Of a stretch of 64,000 nucleotides of DNA, positions 16,686 to 25,580 are shown piece by piece (the first letter of the stretch is position 1; every line of letters begins with the position of its first letter). The stretch spans positions 1-64,000 of the forward strand of contig NZ_JAJHUO010000025.1 of NCBI RefSeq assembly GCF_020859565.1, written 5' to 3'. The position numbers were made by a program, and so were the translations under genes. Under the pieces are notes generated by a model that was not told where the DNA came from, ran no database searches, and saw only the letters and a list, made by a program, of their open reading frames with translations. The stretch is from Saccharothrix luteola. GTDB taxonomy: Bacteria; Actinomycetota; Actinomycetes; Mycobacteriales; Pseudonocardiaceae.

Positions 16686-17750
16686 ATGGACCAGCCGATC
16701 GGCATCGCCGTCATCGGCGCCGGCTACTGGGGGCCGAACCTGGTGCGCAACGCACAGGCCACCCCCGGCCTGAAGCTGCGCTACCTGTGCGACCTGGACG
16801 TGGAACGGGCCCGGCGCGTGCTGGGCGACTACTCCACCGTCCGGGTGTCCGGCTCGCTGGACGACGTGCTCGCCGACCCGGCGGTCGACGCGGTCGCCAT
16901 CGCCACCCCGGCCGCCACGCACCTGCCGGTCGCGCTGGCCGCGTTGCGCGCGGGCAAGCACGTGCTGGTGGAGAAGCCCCTGGCGGCGACCTACGCCGAC
17001 GGCCTCGAACTCGTCCGCGAGGCCGAGGCCCGGGGCCTCACGCTGATGCTCGACCACACCTTCGTCTACACGCCGACCGTCCAGCACCTGCGGCAGCTCG
17101 TGCGCGGCGGGGAGATCGGCACGGTGCAGTACCTCGACTCGGTGCGGGTCAACCTGGGCCTGGTGCAGCCGGACGTGGACGTGTTCTGGGACCTCGCGCC
17201 GCACGACCTGTCGATCTTCGACGCGATCCTGCCCGACAGCGTGCGGGTGACGCGGGTCGCCGCGCACGGCTCGGACCCGATCGGCGCGGGCCGCGCGTGC
17301 GTCGGCCACCTCACGCTGGAGCTGTCCGACGGCGTGATGGCGCACGTGCACGTGAACTGGCTGTCCCCCAGCAAGATCCGCACCATGATCGTCGGCGGCT
17401 CCCGCCGCACGGTCGTGTGGGACGACGTGAACGCCGTGCAGCGCCTGTCGGTGCACGACCGCGGCGCCGACCGGATCGAGGACGACGAGGACCGCCGCCA
17501 GGCGATCATCTCCTACCGGCGCGGCGACACCGTGGCGCCCGCGCTGCCGGAGAAGGAGGCGTTGCGCGGGATGATGGCGGAGTTCGCCGCGTCGATCACC
17601 GAGAAGCGCCCGCCGCTCACCGACGGCTGGGCGGGCCTGCGCGTGCTGGCCACCCTCGAAGCCGCCTCCGCCAGCCTCGCCGCGGGCGGGGAGTTCGTCA
17701 CCGTCGCGCGCGTCGACGAGCCGACCGCGCTCCAGCTCGTCACCGCGTGA
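16686..17750 (+). CDS. Gfo/Idh/MocA-family oxidoreductase
   Basis: A 354-residue NAD(P)-dependent sugar dehydrogenase. The Rossmann motif is GIAVIGAGYWGPNLVRN (residues ~4-20). GKHVLVEKPLA supplies the catalytic Lys of the EKP motif. FWDLAPHDLSIFD is the conserved substrate-site histidine region. Homologues such as WlbA oxidise the 3-position of nucleotide sugars ahead of an aminotransferase, and DegT aminotransferases are nearby. The start at 16686 follows GAGGG; an ATG at 16674 is the alternative. The exact sugar cannot be told from sequence. Confidence 0.88.
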   Translation: MDQPIGIAVIGAGYWGPNLVRNAQATPGLKLRYLCDLDVERARRVLGDYSTVRVSGSLDDVLADPAVDAVAIATPAATHLPVALAALRAGKHVLVEKPLAATYADGLELVREAEARGLTLMLDHTFVYTPTVQHLRQLVRGGEIGTVQYLDSVRVNLGLVQPDVDVFWDLAPHDLSIFDAILPDSVRVTRVAAHGSDPIGAGRACVGHLTLELSDGVMAHVHVNWLSPSKIRTMIVGGSRRTVVWDDVNAVQRLSVHDRGADRIEDDEDRRQAIISYRRGDTVAPALPEKEALRGMMAEFAASITEKRPPLTDGWAGLRVLATLEAASASLAAGGEFVTVARVDEPTALQLVTA

Positions 17751-17776
17751 TCCAGCAGATGGAAGGAACAAGCACC

Positions 17777-18769
17777 ATGTCGGACGCGGCTCAGCCGATC
17801 ACCGGCCAACGGGCCCTCGTCACCGGAGGGGCGGGCACCATCGGCTCCGCGGTGGTGGACCAGTTGCTCGCCGCCGGCGCCGCCGAGGTGGTCGTGCTGG
17901 ACAACTTCGTCCGCGGCCGCCGGGAGAACCTCGCCGACGCCGCCGCGCTCGCGGGCGACCGGCTCACCGTGGTCGAGGGCGACATCAACGACCGGGCGCT
18001 GCTGGCGGAGCTGAGCACGGGCACCGACCTGGTGTTCCACCTCGCCGCGATCCGGATCACCCAGTGCGCCGAGGAACCGCGGCTCGCGCTGGAGTGCCTG
18101 GTCGACGGCACCTTCACGGTGATCGAGGCGGCCGCCGCGGCGGGCGTGAAGAAGGTCATCGCCTCCTCGTCGGCGTCGGTCTACGGGCTGGCCGAGGAGT
18201 TCCCGACCACCGAGCGGCACCACCCGTACAACAACGACACGTTCTACGGCGCGGCCAAGGCGTTCAACGAGGGCATGCTGCGCAGCTTCCACGCCATGCA
18301 CGGCCTGGACTACGTCGCGCTGCGCTACTTCAACGTCTACGGGCCGCGGATGGACGCGCACGGCAAGTACACCGAGGTGCTGATCCGCTGGATGGAGCGC
18401 ATCGCCGACGGCAAGCCGCCGCTGATCTTCGGCGACGGCGCGCAGACCATGGACTTCGTGCACGTGCACGACATCGCCCGCGCGAACGTCCTGGCCGCGA
18501 AGGCCGCCGTCACCGACGAGGTCTACAACATCGCCAGCGCGCGGGAGACCAGCCTCAAGGACCTGGCCCACGCCCTGCTCGTCGCGATGGACTCCGACCT
18601 GCCGCTGGAGCACGGCCCGGAGCGCGCGGTCAACGGCGTCACGCGCCGGCTCGCCGACATCTCCGCCGCCGCGCGCGACCTCGACTGGAAGCCCGACATC
18701 GAGCTCGTGGACGGCCTGCGCGGGCTGGTCTCGTGGTGGCGGTCGGCGATGGCCGAGGTGTCGCCGTGA
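17777..18769 (+). CDS. NAD-dependent nucleotide-sugar epimerase/dehydratase (extended SDR)
   Basis: A 330-residue extended short-chain dehydrogenase of the UDP-glucose 4-epimerase-like group. It shows the TGGAGTIGS nucleotide-binding motif (~16-24), VVLDNF, the SSSASVYG segment and the catalytic pair Tyr157/Lys161 (YGAAK), then RYFNVYGPRM and DFVHVHDIARA. It likely epimerises or dehydrates a UDP-sugar for the glycan pathway. The ATG at 17777 is preceded by GGAAGGA. Its stop overlaps the GTG of the next gene by 4 bp, so the two are translationally coupled. Confidence 0.9.
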   Translation: MSDAAQPITGQRALVTGGAGTIGSAVVDQLLAAGAAEVVVLDNFVRGRRENLADAAALAGDRLTVVEGDINDRALLAELSTGTDLVFHLAAIRITQCAEEPRLALECLVDGTFTVIEAAAAAGVKKVIASSSASVYGLAEEFPTTERHHPYNNDTFYGAAKAFNEGMLRSFHAMHGLDYVALRYFNVYGPRMDAHGKYTEVLIRWMERIADGKPPLIFGDGAQTMDFVHVHDIARANVLAAKAAVTDEVYNIASARETSLKDLAHALLVAMDSDLPLEHGPERAVNGVTRRLADISAAARDLDWKPDIELVDGLRGLVSWWRSAMAEVSP

Positions 18770-19908
18770 TCCCGGTGATGAAGCCGTGGCTCGGCGCGGA
18801 GGAGGCCGAGGCCGCGTCCGCCGCCGTGCTGTCCGGCTGGGTCGCGCAGGGTCCGAAGGTCGCCGCGTTCGAGGACGCCTTCGCCCGCCGCGTCGCCGCC
18901 CTGCACGCCGTCGCCGTGTCGTCGTGCACGACCGCGTTGCACGTCGCGCTGCACCTGCTCGACGTGCGGCCGGGTGACGAGGTCGTGGTGCCGTCGCTGT
19001 CGTTCATCGCCACCGCCAACGCGGTCCGCTACTGCGGTGCCACGCCGGTGTTCGCCGACGTGGAGCCGGAGACCGGCAACCTGTCCGCGGCCACGGTGGA
19101 GGCGGTGCTCACCGAGCGCACGCGCGCGGTGATCCTGGTCCACCAGGCCGGTGTGCCCGCGGACGTCGACGCGATCCGCGCGCTGTGCGGACCGCGCGGC
19201 GTCACGGTGGTGGAAGACGCCGCCTGCGCCGCCGGCTCGACCTACCGGGGTGTGCCGGTCGGCGCGGACGCCGAGATGGCCGCGTGGTCGTTCCACCCGC
19301 GCAAGCTGATCACCACCGGTGAGGGCGGGATGCTCACCACGAACCACCCCGAGTGGGCGGCCCGTGCCAAGCGCTTGCGCGAGCACGGCATGAGCGTGAG
19401 CGCCGCCGAGCGGCACAGCGGTGGCGGCGCGGTCGTGGAGAGCTACCAGGAGACCGCGTTCAACTACCGGATGACCGACATCCAGGCCGCCGTCGGCCTG
19501 GTGCAGCTGTCCAAACTGGACGCGATCGTGCGTCGCCGGCGCGCGCTGGCGGCGCGCTACCACGAGCTGCTCGCCGACGTGCCGGGGCTGCGCGCGGTGC
19601 GCGACCCCGAGCACGGCACGACGAACTACCAGTCGTTCTGGGTCGTGCTGCCCGACGAGGTCGCGGTGTCGCGCAACGACGTCCTTGCCCGCCTGGCGGA
19701 GCGGGGCGTGTCGGCGCGGCGCGGGATCATGGCCGCGCACCTGGAACCGGCGTACGCGGGGCACCCGCACCTCGACCTCCCGGCGACGGAGGCGTTCACC
19801 ACCAGGTCGTTGATCCTCCCGCTCTACCACGACCTCACGGAAGCGCAGCAGGACACCGTGGCGGAGGAGCTCAGGGCGGCGCTGCGGTTGCCGCTCGCCT
19901 CCCATTAG
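18766..19908 (+). CDS. DegT/DnrJ/EryC1/StrS sugar aminotransferase, copy 1
   Basis: A 380-residue PLP enzyme that converts a keto nucleotide sugar to an amino sugar. The PLP-binding lysine is Lys180 in SFHPRKLITTGEGGM. Other family marks are SSCTTALHVALHLL, PSLSFIATANAVRY, VVEDAACAAGSTYRG and NYRMTDIQAAVGLVQL. The GTG start at 18766 forms a GTGA overlap with the epimerase gene. It is a different subfamily from the second DegT protein at 25577 (low similarity by eye), suggesting two amino sugars. It ends the first operon of the cluster. Confidence 0.92.
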   Translation: MIPVMKPWLGAEEAEAASAAVLSGWVAQGPKVAAFEDAFARRVAALHAVAVSSCTTALHVALHLLDVRPGDEVVVPSLSFIATANAVRYCGATPVFADVEPETGNLSAATVEAVLTERTRAVILVHQAGVPADVDAIRALCGPRGVTVVEDAACAAGSTYRGVPVGADAEMAAWSFHPRKLITTGEGGMLTTNHPEWAARAKRLREHGMSVSAAERHSGGGAVVESYQETAFNYRMTDIQAAVGLVQLSKLDAIVRRRRALAARYHELLADVPGLRAVRDPEHGTTNYQSFWVVLPDEVAVSRNDVLARLAERGVSARRGIMAAHLEPAYAGHPHLDLPATEAFTTRSLILPLYHDLTEAQQDTVAEELRAALRLPLASH

Positions 19909-19962
19909 GGAGTGCGCCCGACACAGCGTGCGTTCGGCGGTACGGATCCTTCCGTTGTGGTG

Positions 19963-19990
19963 TAACGCGAAGCCGGCTTCCAGCGACGAT
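19963..19990 (+). promoter_or_regulatory. ECF-like promoter motif 3 (TAACG-N16-CGAC)
   Basis: TAACG at 19963-19967, 16-nt spacer, CGACGAT from 19984. It drives the 20074-27228 operon. Downstream the leader holds a GGAGC/GCTCC hairpin at 19991-20006 and the GAAAGG ribosome-binding site of the next gene. Confidence 0.55.
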
Positions 19991-20073
19991 CGGAGCAACG
20001 AGGCTCCGCTGGTCGAAGCAGTGCGCACGCGATCACCACCCGTCACGACAGCTTGTGTTCGAAAGGTGTAACC

Positions 20074-23000
20074 ATGACCGCCGACCGGAAGCGGGCCAGA
20101 CCCGTTCTCGCGGTGACCCTGCTGCGCTTGGCGGTGGTGGCCGCCCTCGTGGCGTCCACCATCGCGGTCGTCGGTCTGCTGCGCGCCCCCGAGGCCACCG
20201 CCGCTCCGTGCGACGCGCCCGTGGTCAACAAGGTGGCGTGCGAGAACACCAAGCCGGGCACGCCGGACTGGCAGGTGTCCTACCGGGACGACGGCATCCT
20301 CGGCTTCACCACCGACATCAGCGCCACCCCCGGCGGCCGGGTCGACTTCAAGATGCTCACCAGCGCGTCCTCCTACTACATCGACATCTACCGGCTCGGC
20401 TACTACGGCGGCGTCGGCGCGCGGTTCCAGGAGCGGATCACCCGCAACGGCGCGCAGAACCAGGACCCGTGCATGCGGGGCACGGACGGCAGCGCGTTGA
20501 TCGACTGCGGCAACTGGCAGGTGTCGCTGAGCTGGAACGTGCCGCCCACCGCGGTCTCGGGCCTCTACTACGCGCGTACCCACCGCAACGACAACGGCGC
20601 GGAGAACGAGATCGTGTTCGTCGTCCGCGACGACACCAGCACCTCCAAGGTCCTGTTCCAGACCTCGGACTCGACCTGGGTGGCCTACAACCGCTACGGC
20701 GGCAACAGCCTGTACTTCGGCGACGGCCCCGGCCAGGGCGGGCAGGCGTACAAGGTCAGCTACAACCGGCCGTACACCGGCGGTGACGGCGACGACAACT
20801 TCATCTTCAACGCCGAGTACCCGATGCTGCGCTTCATGGAGGCCAACGGGTACGACGTCAGCTACACCACGGACGCCGATTCCGCCCGGCGTGGCCACCT
20901 GATCAAGAACCACCAGGTGTTCATGGCCGTCGGCCACGACGAGTACTGGTCCGAGGAACAGCGCGCCAACGTGGAGGCCGCCCGGGACGCGGGCGTGCAC
21001 CTGGCGTTCCTCACCGGCAACGAGATCTTCTGGAAGCACCGGTGGGAGAAGAGCATCGACTCCTCCCAGACCGACTGGCGGACCATCGCCTGCTACAAGG
21101 AGACCAAGGGCACCCAGAACGACCACCTGAGCGACTGGACCGGCACCTGGCGAGACCCGCGCTACCCCGATCAGGACGGTGGCAATCCGGAGAACGCGCT
21201 GCTCGGCAACATCTTCACGGTCAACGGCCGCCGCGAGGACTCGCTCCAGGTACCCGCCGCCTACGGCAAGATGCGGCTGTGGCGGCACACGGACCTCCAG
21301 AGCATGGCCGCCGACACCACGTACACGTTCCAGCCCGGCACGCTGGGATACGAGTGGAACTCGGTGGAGGACAACGGCTTCCAGCCGCCGGGCGTGGCCC
21401 AGCTGTCCCGCACCACCGTGAACATGCCGGACGGCCCGTACGTGCTGCAGAACCACGGCGACCTCTACACCCCGGACACCAAGACCCACGCCATCACCTA
21501 CTACCGGCACTCGAGCGGGTCGCTGGTGTTCGGCGCGGGCACGGTCCAGTGGGCGTGGGGCGTGGACGACGAGCACGCGTTCCTCACCAACACGCCGACC
21601 TCCGACGTGCGGATGAAGCAGGCCACGGTCAACTTCCTCGCCGACATGGGCGTGCAGCCGACAACGTTGCAGCCTGGTCTCGAGCCGGCCACGAAGAGCA
21701 CTGACACCCAAGCTCCGACGGTCGCGTTCACCAGCGTGCCACCCATCTCGAACGTGGGCACGGCGTACACGTTCTCCGGCACCGTGGTCGACATCGGCGG
21801 CCAGGTCGGCGGCGTCGAGGTGTCCACCGACGGCGGCGACCGCTGGCACCCGGCGGTGTGGCAGGCCGGTCAGGTGGCGTGGAGCTACACCTACACCCCG
21901 AGCAAGTCCGGTCCGGCGAGCCTGCGCGTGCGCGCCGTGGACGACTCGGCGAACCTGTCCACCCCGGTGGTGTCCACGCCGGGGGTGAACCCGCGCACCT
22001 GCCCGTGCGGCCTGTGGACCAACGCCGACGCGCCCGACGTGCCCGACAGCGGTGACGCGTCGCCGTTGGAGCTCGGCGTGAAGTGGCGCGCGAACAGCGA
22101 CGGCTACGTGCGCGGCGTGCGGTTCTACAAGGGGCCGGGCAACACCGGCACGCACACCGGCACGTTGTGGGACAAGAACGGCACCCCGATCGCCACCGGC
22201 ACGTTCACCGACGAGACCGCGAGCGGCTGGCAGACGCTGACCTTCGCGATGCCCGTGCCGGTGTCGGCGGGTGTCACCTACGTCGTGTCGTACTTCGCGC
22301 CCAACGGCCACTACTCCTACGACCTGGAGTACTTCTTCCAGCGGCCCCGCTACCTCGAACCGCTCACCGGCCCGAAGAACGGCGAGGACGGCCCGAACGG
22401 CCTGTTCCGGTTCGGCGGCCCCGGCTTCCCGACCCAGTCCCACTGGGGCAGCAACTACTGGGTGGACGTGGTGTGGGCGCCGGACCCCGGCCCCGACCAG
22501 CGCGCGCCGCTGCTCGCGTCCACCACGCCGGTCAGTGGCGAGGGCACGGTCGCGCTCACCCCCGCGATCTCCGCCACCTACGACGAGGCCGTGGCGCCCG
22601 GTTCCGCCCAGTTCACCCTGACCGGCCCGAACGGCGCGCTGTCCGGTTCGACGGCGCTGTCGAACGAGAACAAGACCGTCACGTTCACGCCGAGCCAGGC
22701 GTTGGCCCCGAACACGGGCTACACGGTGGCGCTGCGCGTGTCGGACGCGGCGGGCAACCAGACGCCGCAGTCGACGTGGTCCTTCACCACCGGCGCGACC
22801 CGGCCCGCGACGTGCCCCTGCACGATCTGGGACGACTTCGCCCGGCCCGCCGTGTACTCGGCGGGCGACACCGCGCCGATCGAGGTCGGCACCAAGGTCC
22901 GCTTCAACGGCAAGGGCGAGGTGCTGGGCGTCCGGTTCTTCAAGGGCCCCGGCAACACCGGCACGCACACCGGCTCGCTGTGGTCGTCCACCGGCCTGCT

Positions 23001-24915
23001 CCTGGCCACCGGGACGTTCACCAACGAGAGCGCGAGCGGCTGGCAGAAGCTGACGTTCGCCTCACCGGTCGTCGTGCAGGCGAACACCACCTACATCGTG
23101 TCGTACCACGCGCCCAACGGGCGCTACGCGGTCAGCCCCGGTGACTTCGCGGGCAAGGGCGCGAGCTACGCGGGACTGCGCGCCCTCGCCGACGGCGTCG
23201 ACGGGCCGAACGGCGTGTACCGCTACGGCAGCGGCGGCTTCGCGCCGACCTCGACCTACAACGCGACCAACTACTGGGTCGACGTCGTCTACCGCAACGG
23301 CCTCAACGGCGACACCACACCGCCGGCGCTCACCGGCCGCACGCCGGCCCCGGACGCGACGGACGTGGTGGCCGGCAGCCCGGTGACGGTGACGTTCAGC
23401 GAGCCGGTCGACCCGGCCAGCGCGCAGATCTGGCTGACCGACCGGCGCGGCGCGCAGCTGACCGGCTCGGTGTCGCTGTCCGGCGACCAGCGGACCGTCA
23501 CGTGGACGCCGTCGGGCAAGCTCATGCCGTTCACCCGGTACACCGCGAGCGTGCTGATCGCCGACGTCAACGGCAACCCGATGCCCGACCCGGTGACGTG
23601 GTCGTTCACCACCACCATGGTGGTGATCTGCCCGTGCACGCTGTTCAGCTCGGCGACCGTGCCCACGGTCACCTCGGCCGACGACGGCGGCCCGTACGAG
23701 CTGGGCGTGCGGTTCACCCCGACCGCGGGCGGCCGGATCACCGGCGTGAAGTTCTACAAGGGTGCGGCCAACACCGGCACGCACACCGGCACGTTGTGGT
23801 CGCCGAGCGGTCGACAACTGGCCACGGGCACGTTCACCGGGGAGACCGCCTCCGGCTGGCAGACGCTGACCTTCGCCACCCCGGTGTTCGTGTCCGCGGG
23901 CCAGACCTACACCGCCTCGTACACCACGACCACCGGCCACTACGCCGTCGACGCCGGGTACTTCGACGGCTACTCGGTGTCCAGCGGGCCGTTGAGCGCG
24001 CCGTCGGGCCTGGACGGCGGCAACGGCGTCTACCGCGCCGGCGCGGGCCACCCGACGAACTCGTACGCGGGCGGCAACTACTGGGTCGACGTCGTCTTCC
24101 TGCCCAACGACGACAACACCCCGCCGGTCGTCAACGGGCGCACGCCGCTCGACGGCGCGGGCGAGGTGGCCCGCACGTCGCCGCTCACCGCGGCGTTCGA
24201 CGAGCCGGTGGACCTCAGCACGGCCCAGTTCGCGCTCGCCGACTCCGGCGGCGCGAAGATCGCGGGCACGTTGTCGCTGTCGGCCAACCAGCAGCAGGTG
24301 ACCTGGACGCCGGCCGCGCCGCTGGGCGGCGGCATGACCTACACCGCGAGCCTGCGCATCGCCGACGTCTACGGCAACCTGATGACCTCGCCCACGACCT
24401 GGTCGTTCACCACGACCACGGCCGGGAACTGCCCGTGCTCGCTGTTCAGCGCGGCGACCGTGCCCACCGTGCCCGCGGCCGACGACACCGGCTCCTACGA
24501 GCTCGGCGTCCGGTTCGTGCCGTCGGTGAGCGGGTCGGTCACGGGTGTGAAGTTCTACAAGGGCGCGGGCAACACCGGCACGCACACCGGCACGCTGTGG
24601 GACGCGGCGGGCAACCCGCTGGTCACCGGCACGTTCGCCAACGAGACGGCCACCGGCTGGCAGTCGCTCACGTTCTCCTCTCCGGTGACCGTGATCGCCG
24701 GCACCACCTACGTGGCGTCCTACACCGCGCCGAACGGCCGGTACTCCGTGGACACCGGGTACTTCATGGGCAACGCCGTGACCAGCCCGCCGCTGAGCGC
24801 GCCGGCCACGGCCGAGGGCGTCCGCAACGGCGTCTACCGGGCCGGCCCCGGGTTCCCGGAGTCGTCCTACGCGGGCAGCAACTACTGGGTCGACGTCGTG
24901 TTCACCACCGGATGA
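20074..24915 (+). CDS. Secreted 1613-residue protein: DMFase-beta-like domain, Ig-like and DUF4082 repeats
   Basis: The N-terminal helix and an ATAAP-type cleavage site (~residues 10-45) indicate export. Residues ~50-540 resemble the C-terminal domain of the N,N-dimethylformamidase large subunit (IDIYRLGYYGG, VAYNRYGGNSLY, VGHDEYWSEEQR, FLTGNEIFWKHRWE). After a short Ig-like stretch come four DUF4082 modules, each opening with a Cys-Pro-Cys triad and containing GVRFYKGPGNTGTHTGTLW-type and NYWVDVVF-type segments. Bacterial Ig-like domains (DPASAQ..., WSFTT) lie between them. No hydrolase active site can be assigned. It starts a plus-strand operon with sugar acyltransferases and an aminotransferase, so a role in binding or modifying the surface glycan is likely but unproven. 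Confidence 0.85.
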   Translation: MTADRKRARPVLAVTLLRLAVVAALVASTIAVVGLLRAPEATAAPCDAPVVNKVACENTKPGTPDWQVSYRDDGILGFTTDISATPGGRVDFKMLTSASSYYIDIYRLGYYGGVGARFQERITRNGAQNQDPCMRGTDGSALIDCGNWQVSLSWNVPPTAVSGLYYARTHRNDNGAENEIVFVVRDDTSTSKVLFQTSDSTWVAYNRYGGNSLYFGDGPGQGGQAYKVSYNRPYTGGDGDDNFIFNAEYPMLRFMEANGYDVSYTTDADSARRGHLIKNHQVFMAVGHDEYWSEEQRANVEAARDAGVHLAFLTGNEIFWKHRWEKSIDSSQTDWRTIACYKETKGTQNDHLSDWTGTWRDPRYPDQDGGNPENALLGNIFTVNGRREDSLQVPAAYGKMRLWRHTDLQSMAADTTYTFQPGTLGYEWNSVEDNGFQPPGVAQLSRTTVNMPDGPYVLQNHGDLYTPDTKTHAITYYRHSSGSLVFGAGTVQWAWGVDDEHAFLTNTPTSDVRMKQATVNFLADMGVQPTTLQPGLEPATKSTDTQAPTVAFTSVPPISNVGTAYTFSGTVVDIGGQVGGVEVSTDGGDRWHPAVWQAGQVAWSYTYTPSKSGPASLRVRAVDDSANLSTPVVSTPGVNPRTCPCGLWTNADAPDVPDSGDASPLELGVKWRANSDGYVRGVRFYKGPGNTGTHTGTLWDKNGTPIATGTFTDETASGWQTLTFAMPVPVSAGVTYVVSYFAPNGHYSYDLEYFFQRPRYLEPLTGPKNGEDGPNGLFRFGGPGFPTQSHWGSNYWVDVVWAPDPGPDQRAPLLASTTPVSGEGTVALTPAISATYDEAVAPGSAQFTLTGPNGALSGSTALSNENKTVTFTPSQALAPNTGYTVALRVSDAAGNQTPQSTWSFTTGATRPATCPCTIWDDFARPAVYSAGDTAPIEVGTKVRFNGKGEVLGVRFFKGPGNTGTHTGSLWSSTGLLLATGTFTNESASGWQKLTFASPVVVQANTTYIVSYHAPNGRYAVSPGDFAGKGASYAGLRALADGVDGPNGVYRYGSGGFAPTSTYNATNYWVDVVYRNGLNGDTTPPALTGRTPAPDATDVVAGSPVTVTFSEPVDPASAQIWLTDRRGAQLTGSVSLSGDQRTVTWTPSGKLMPFTRYTASVLIADVNGNPMPDPVTWSFTTTMVVICPCTLFSSATVPTVTSADDGGPYELGVRFTPTAGGRITGVKFYKGAANTGTHTGTLWSPSGRQLATGTFTGETASGWQTLTFATPVFVSAGQTYTASYTTTTGHYAVDAGYFDGYSVSSGPLSAPSGLDGGNGVYRAGAGHPTNSYAGGNYWVDVVFLPNDDNTPPVVNGRTPLDGAGEVARTSPLTAAFDEPVDLSTAQFALADSGGAKIAGTLSLSANQQQVTWTPAAPLGGGMTYTASLRIADVYGNLMTSPTTWSFTTTTAGNCPCSLFSAATVPTVPAADDTGSYELGVRFVPSVSGSVTGVKFYKGAGNTGTHTGTLWDAAGNPLVTGTFANETATGWQSLTFSSPVTVIAGTTYVASYTAPNGRYSVDTGYFMGNAVTSPPLSAPATAEGVRNGVYRAGPGFPESSYAGSNYWVDVVFTTG
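22000..24912 (+). repeat. Four in-frame DUF4082/Ig modules as ~0.8-kb tandem DNA repeats
   Basis: Cys-Pro-Cys codons opening each module lie at 22000, 22813, 23639 and 24430, a spacing of 813, 826 and 791 bp. Stretches such as aacaccggcacgcacaccgg are nearly identical between copies, so unequal recombination could change copy number. Confidence 0.85.
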
Positions 24916-25580
24916 GCGACGCCCGGATGAACGCACCCCGACCGCTGCTGCTGGTGGGTGGCGGCGGACTGGCCCGCGAAGTCCTCGCGGCCGTCCGCCT
25001 CCTGCCGGCCCTGTGGCGACCCGTGGGCGCGCTGGACGACGACCCGGCCCGGCACGGCGCGGACCTCGACGGCTTGCCCGTCCTCGGCGGCACGGACCTC
25101 GTGCGCTCGACGGACGCGGCGGTGGTGGTGTGCGTGGCCAACGCGCACCGGCCGCTCGGCAGGCTGAACGTCGTCGCGCGGCTCGGCCTGCCGGAGGACC
25201 GGTGGGCGACCGTGGTGCACCCGGCGGCCTCGGTGGCCGTCGGCGCGGAGGTGGGGCCGGGCACGGTCCTGCTGGCCGGTGTGGTGGTGACGGCGCCGTT
25301 GCGCTTGGGGGCGCACGTCGTGGCCATGCCGCACGTGCTGATCACGCACGACGACGAGGTGGGCGACGGCGTCACGTTCGCCGGCCGCGCGTCGCTGGGC
25401 GGGTCGGTGCGGGTGGGGGAGGGCGCGTACCTCGGGCAGGGCAGTGCGGTCCGCGAGGGCGTGTCGATCGGCGCAGGGGCGGTGGTGGGCATGGGATCGG
25501 TGGTGCTCGCCGACGTGCCCGCGGGTGAGGTCTGGGCGGGCAACCCCGCCCGGCGACTGCGAGAGGGGAACGGTTCGTGA
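24912..25580 (+). CDS. NeuD/PglD-type sugar O- or N-acyltransferase (left-handed beta helix)
   Basis: A 222-residue protein. The N-terminal Rossmann-like part (LLLVGGGGLAREVL, then a predicted sugar-nucleotide site) is followed by hexapeptide repeats from about residue 105 (VHPAASVAVGAEVGPGTVLL, ITHDDEVGDGVTFAGRASLG). The NPARRL end is typical of the NeuD/PglD/WeeI family, which acetylates amino sugars or sialic acid precursors with acetyl-CoA. The ATG overlaps the upstream TGA (ATGA), and its own stop overlaps the next GTG. Confidence 0.9.
   Translation: MSDARMNAPRPLLLVGGGGLAREVLAAVRLLPALWRPVGALDDDPARHGADLDGLPVLGGTDLVRSTDAAVVVCVANAHRPLGRLNVVARLGLPEDRWATVVHPAASVAVGAEVGPGTVLLAGVVVTAPLRLGAHVVAMPHVLITHDDEVGDGVTFAGRASLGGSVRVGEGAYLGQGSAVREGVSIGAGAVVGMGSVVLADVPAGEVWAGNPARRLREGNGS

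Noticed and set aside
18523..22968. A 1481-codon open frame on the minus strand
   Set aside because: It is antisense to the epimerase, aminotransferase and DMFase-like genes, which have clear family motifs; its product is His/Arg/Gly-biased as expected for a shadow frame in G+C-rich DNA.
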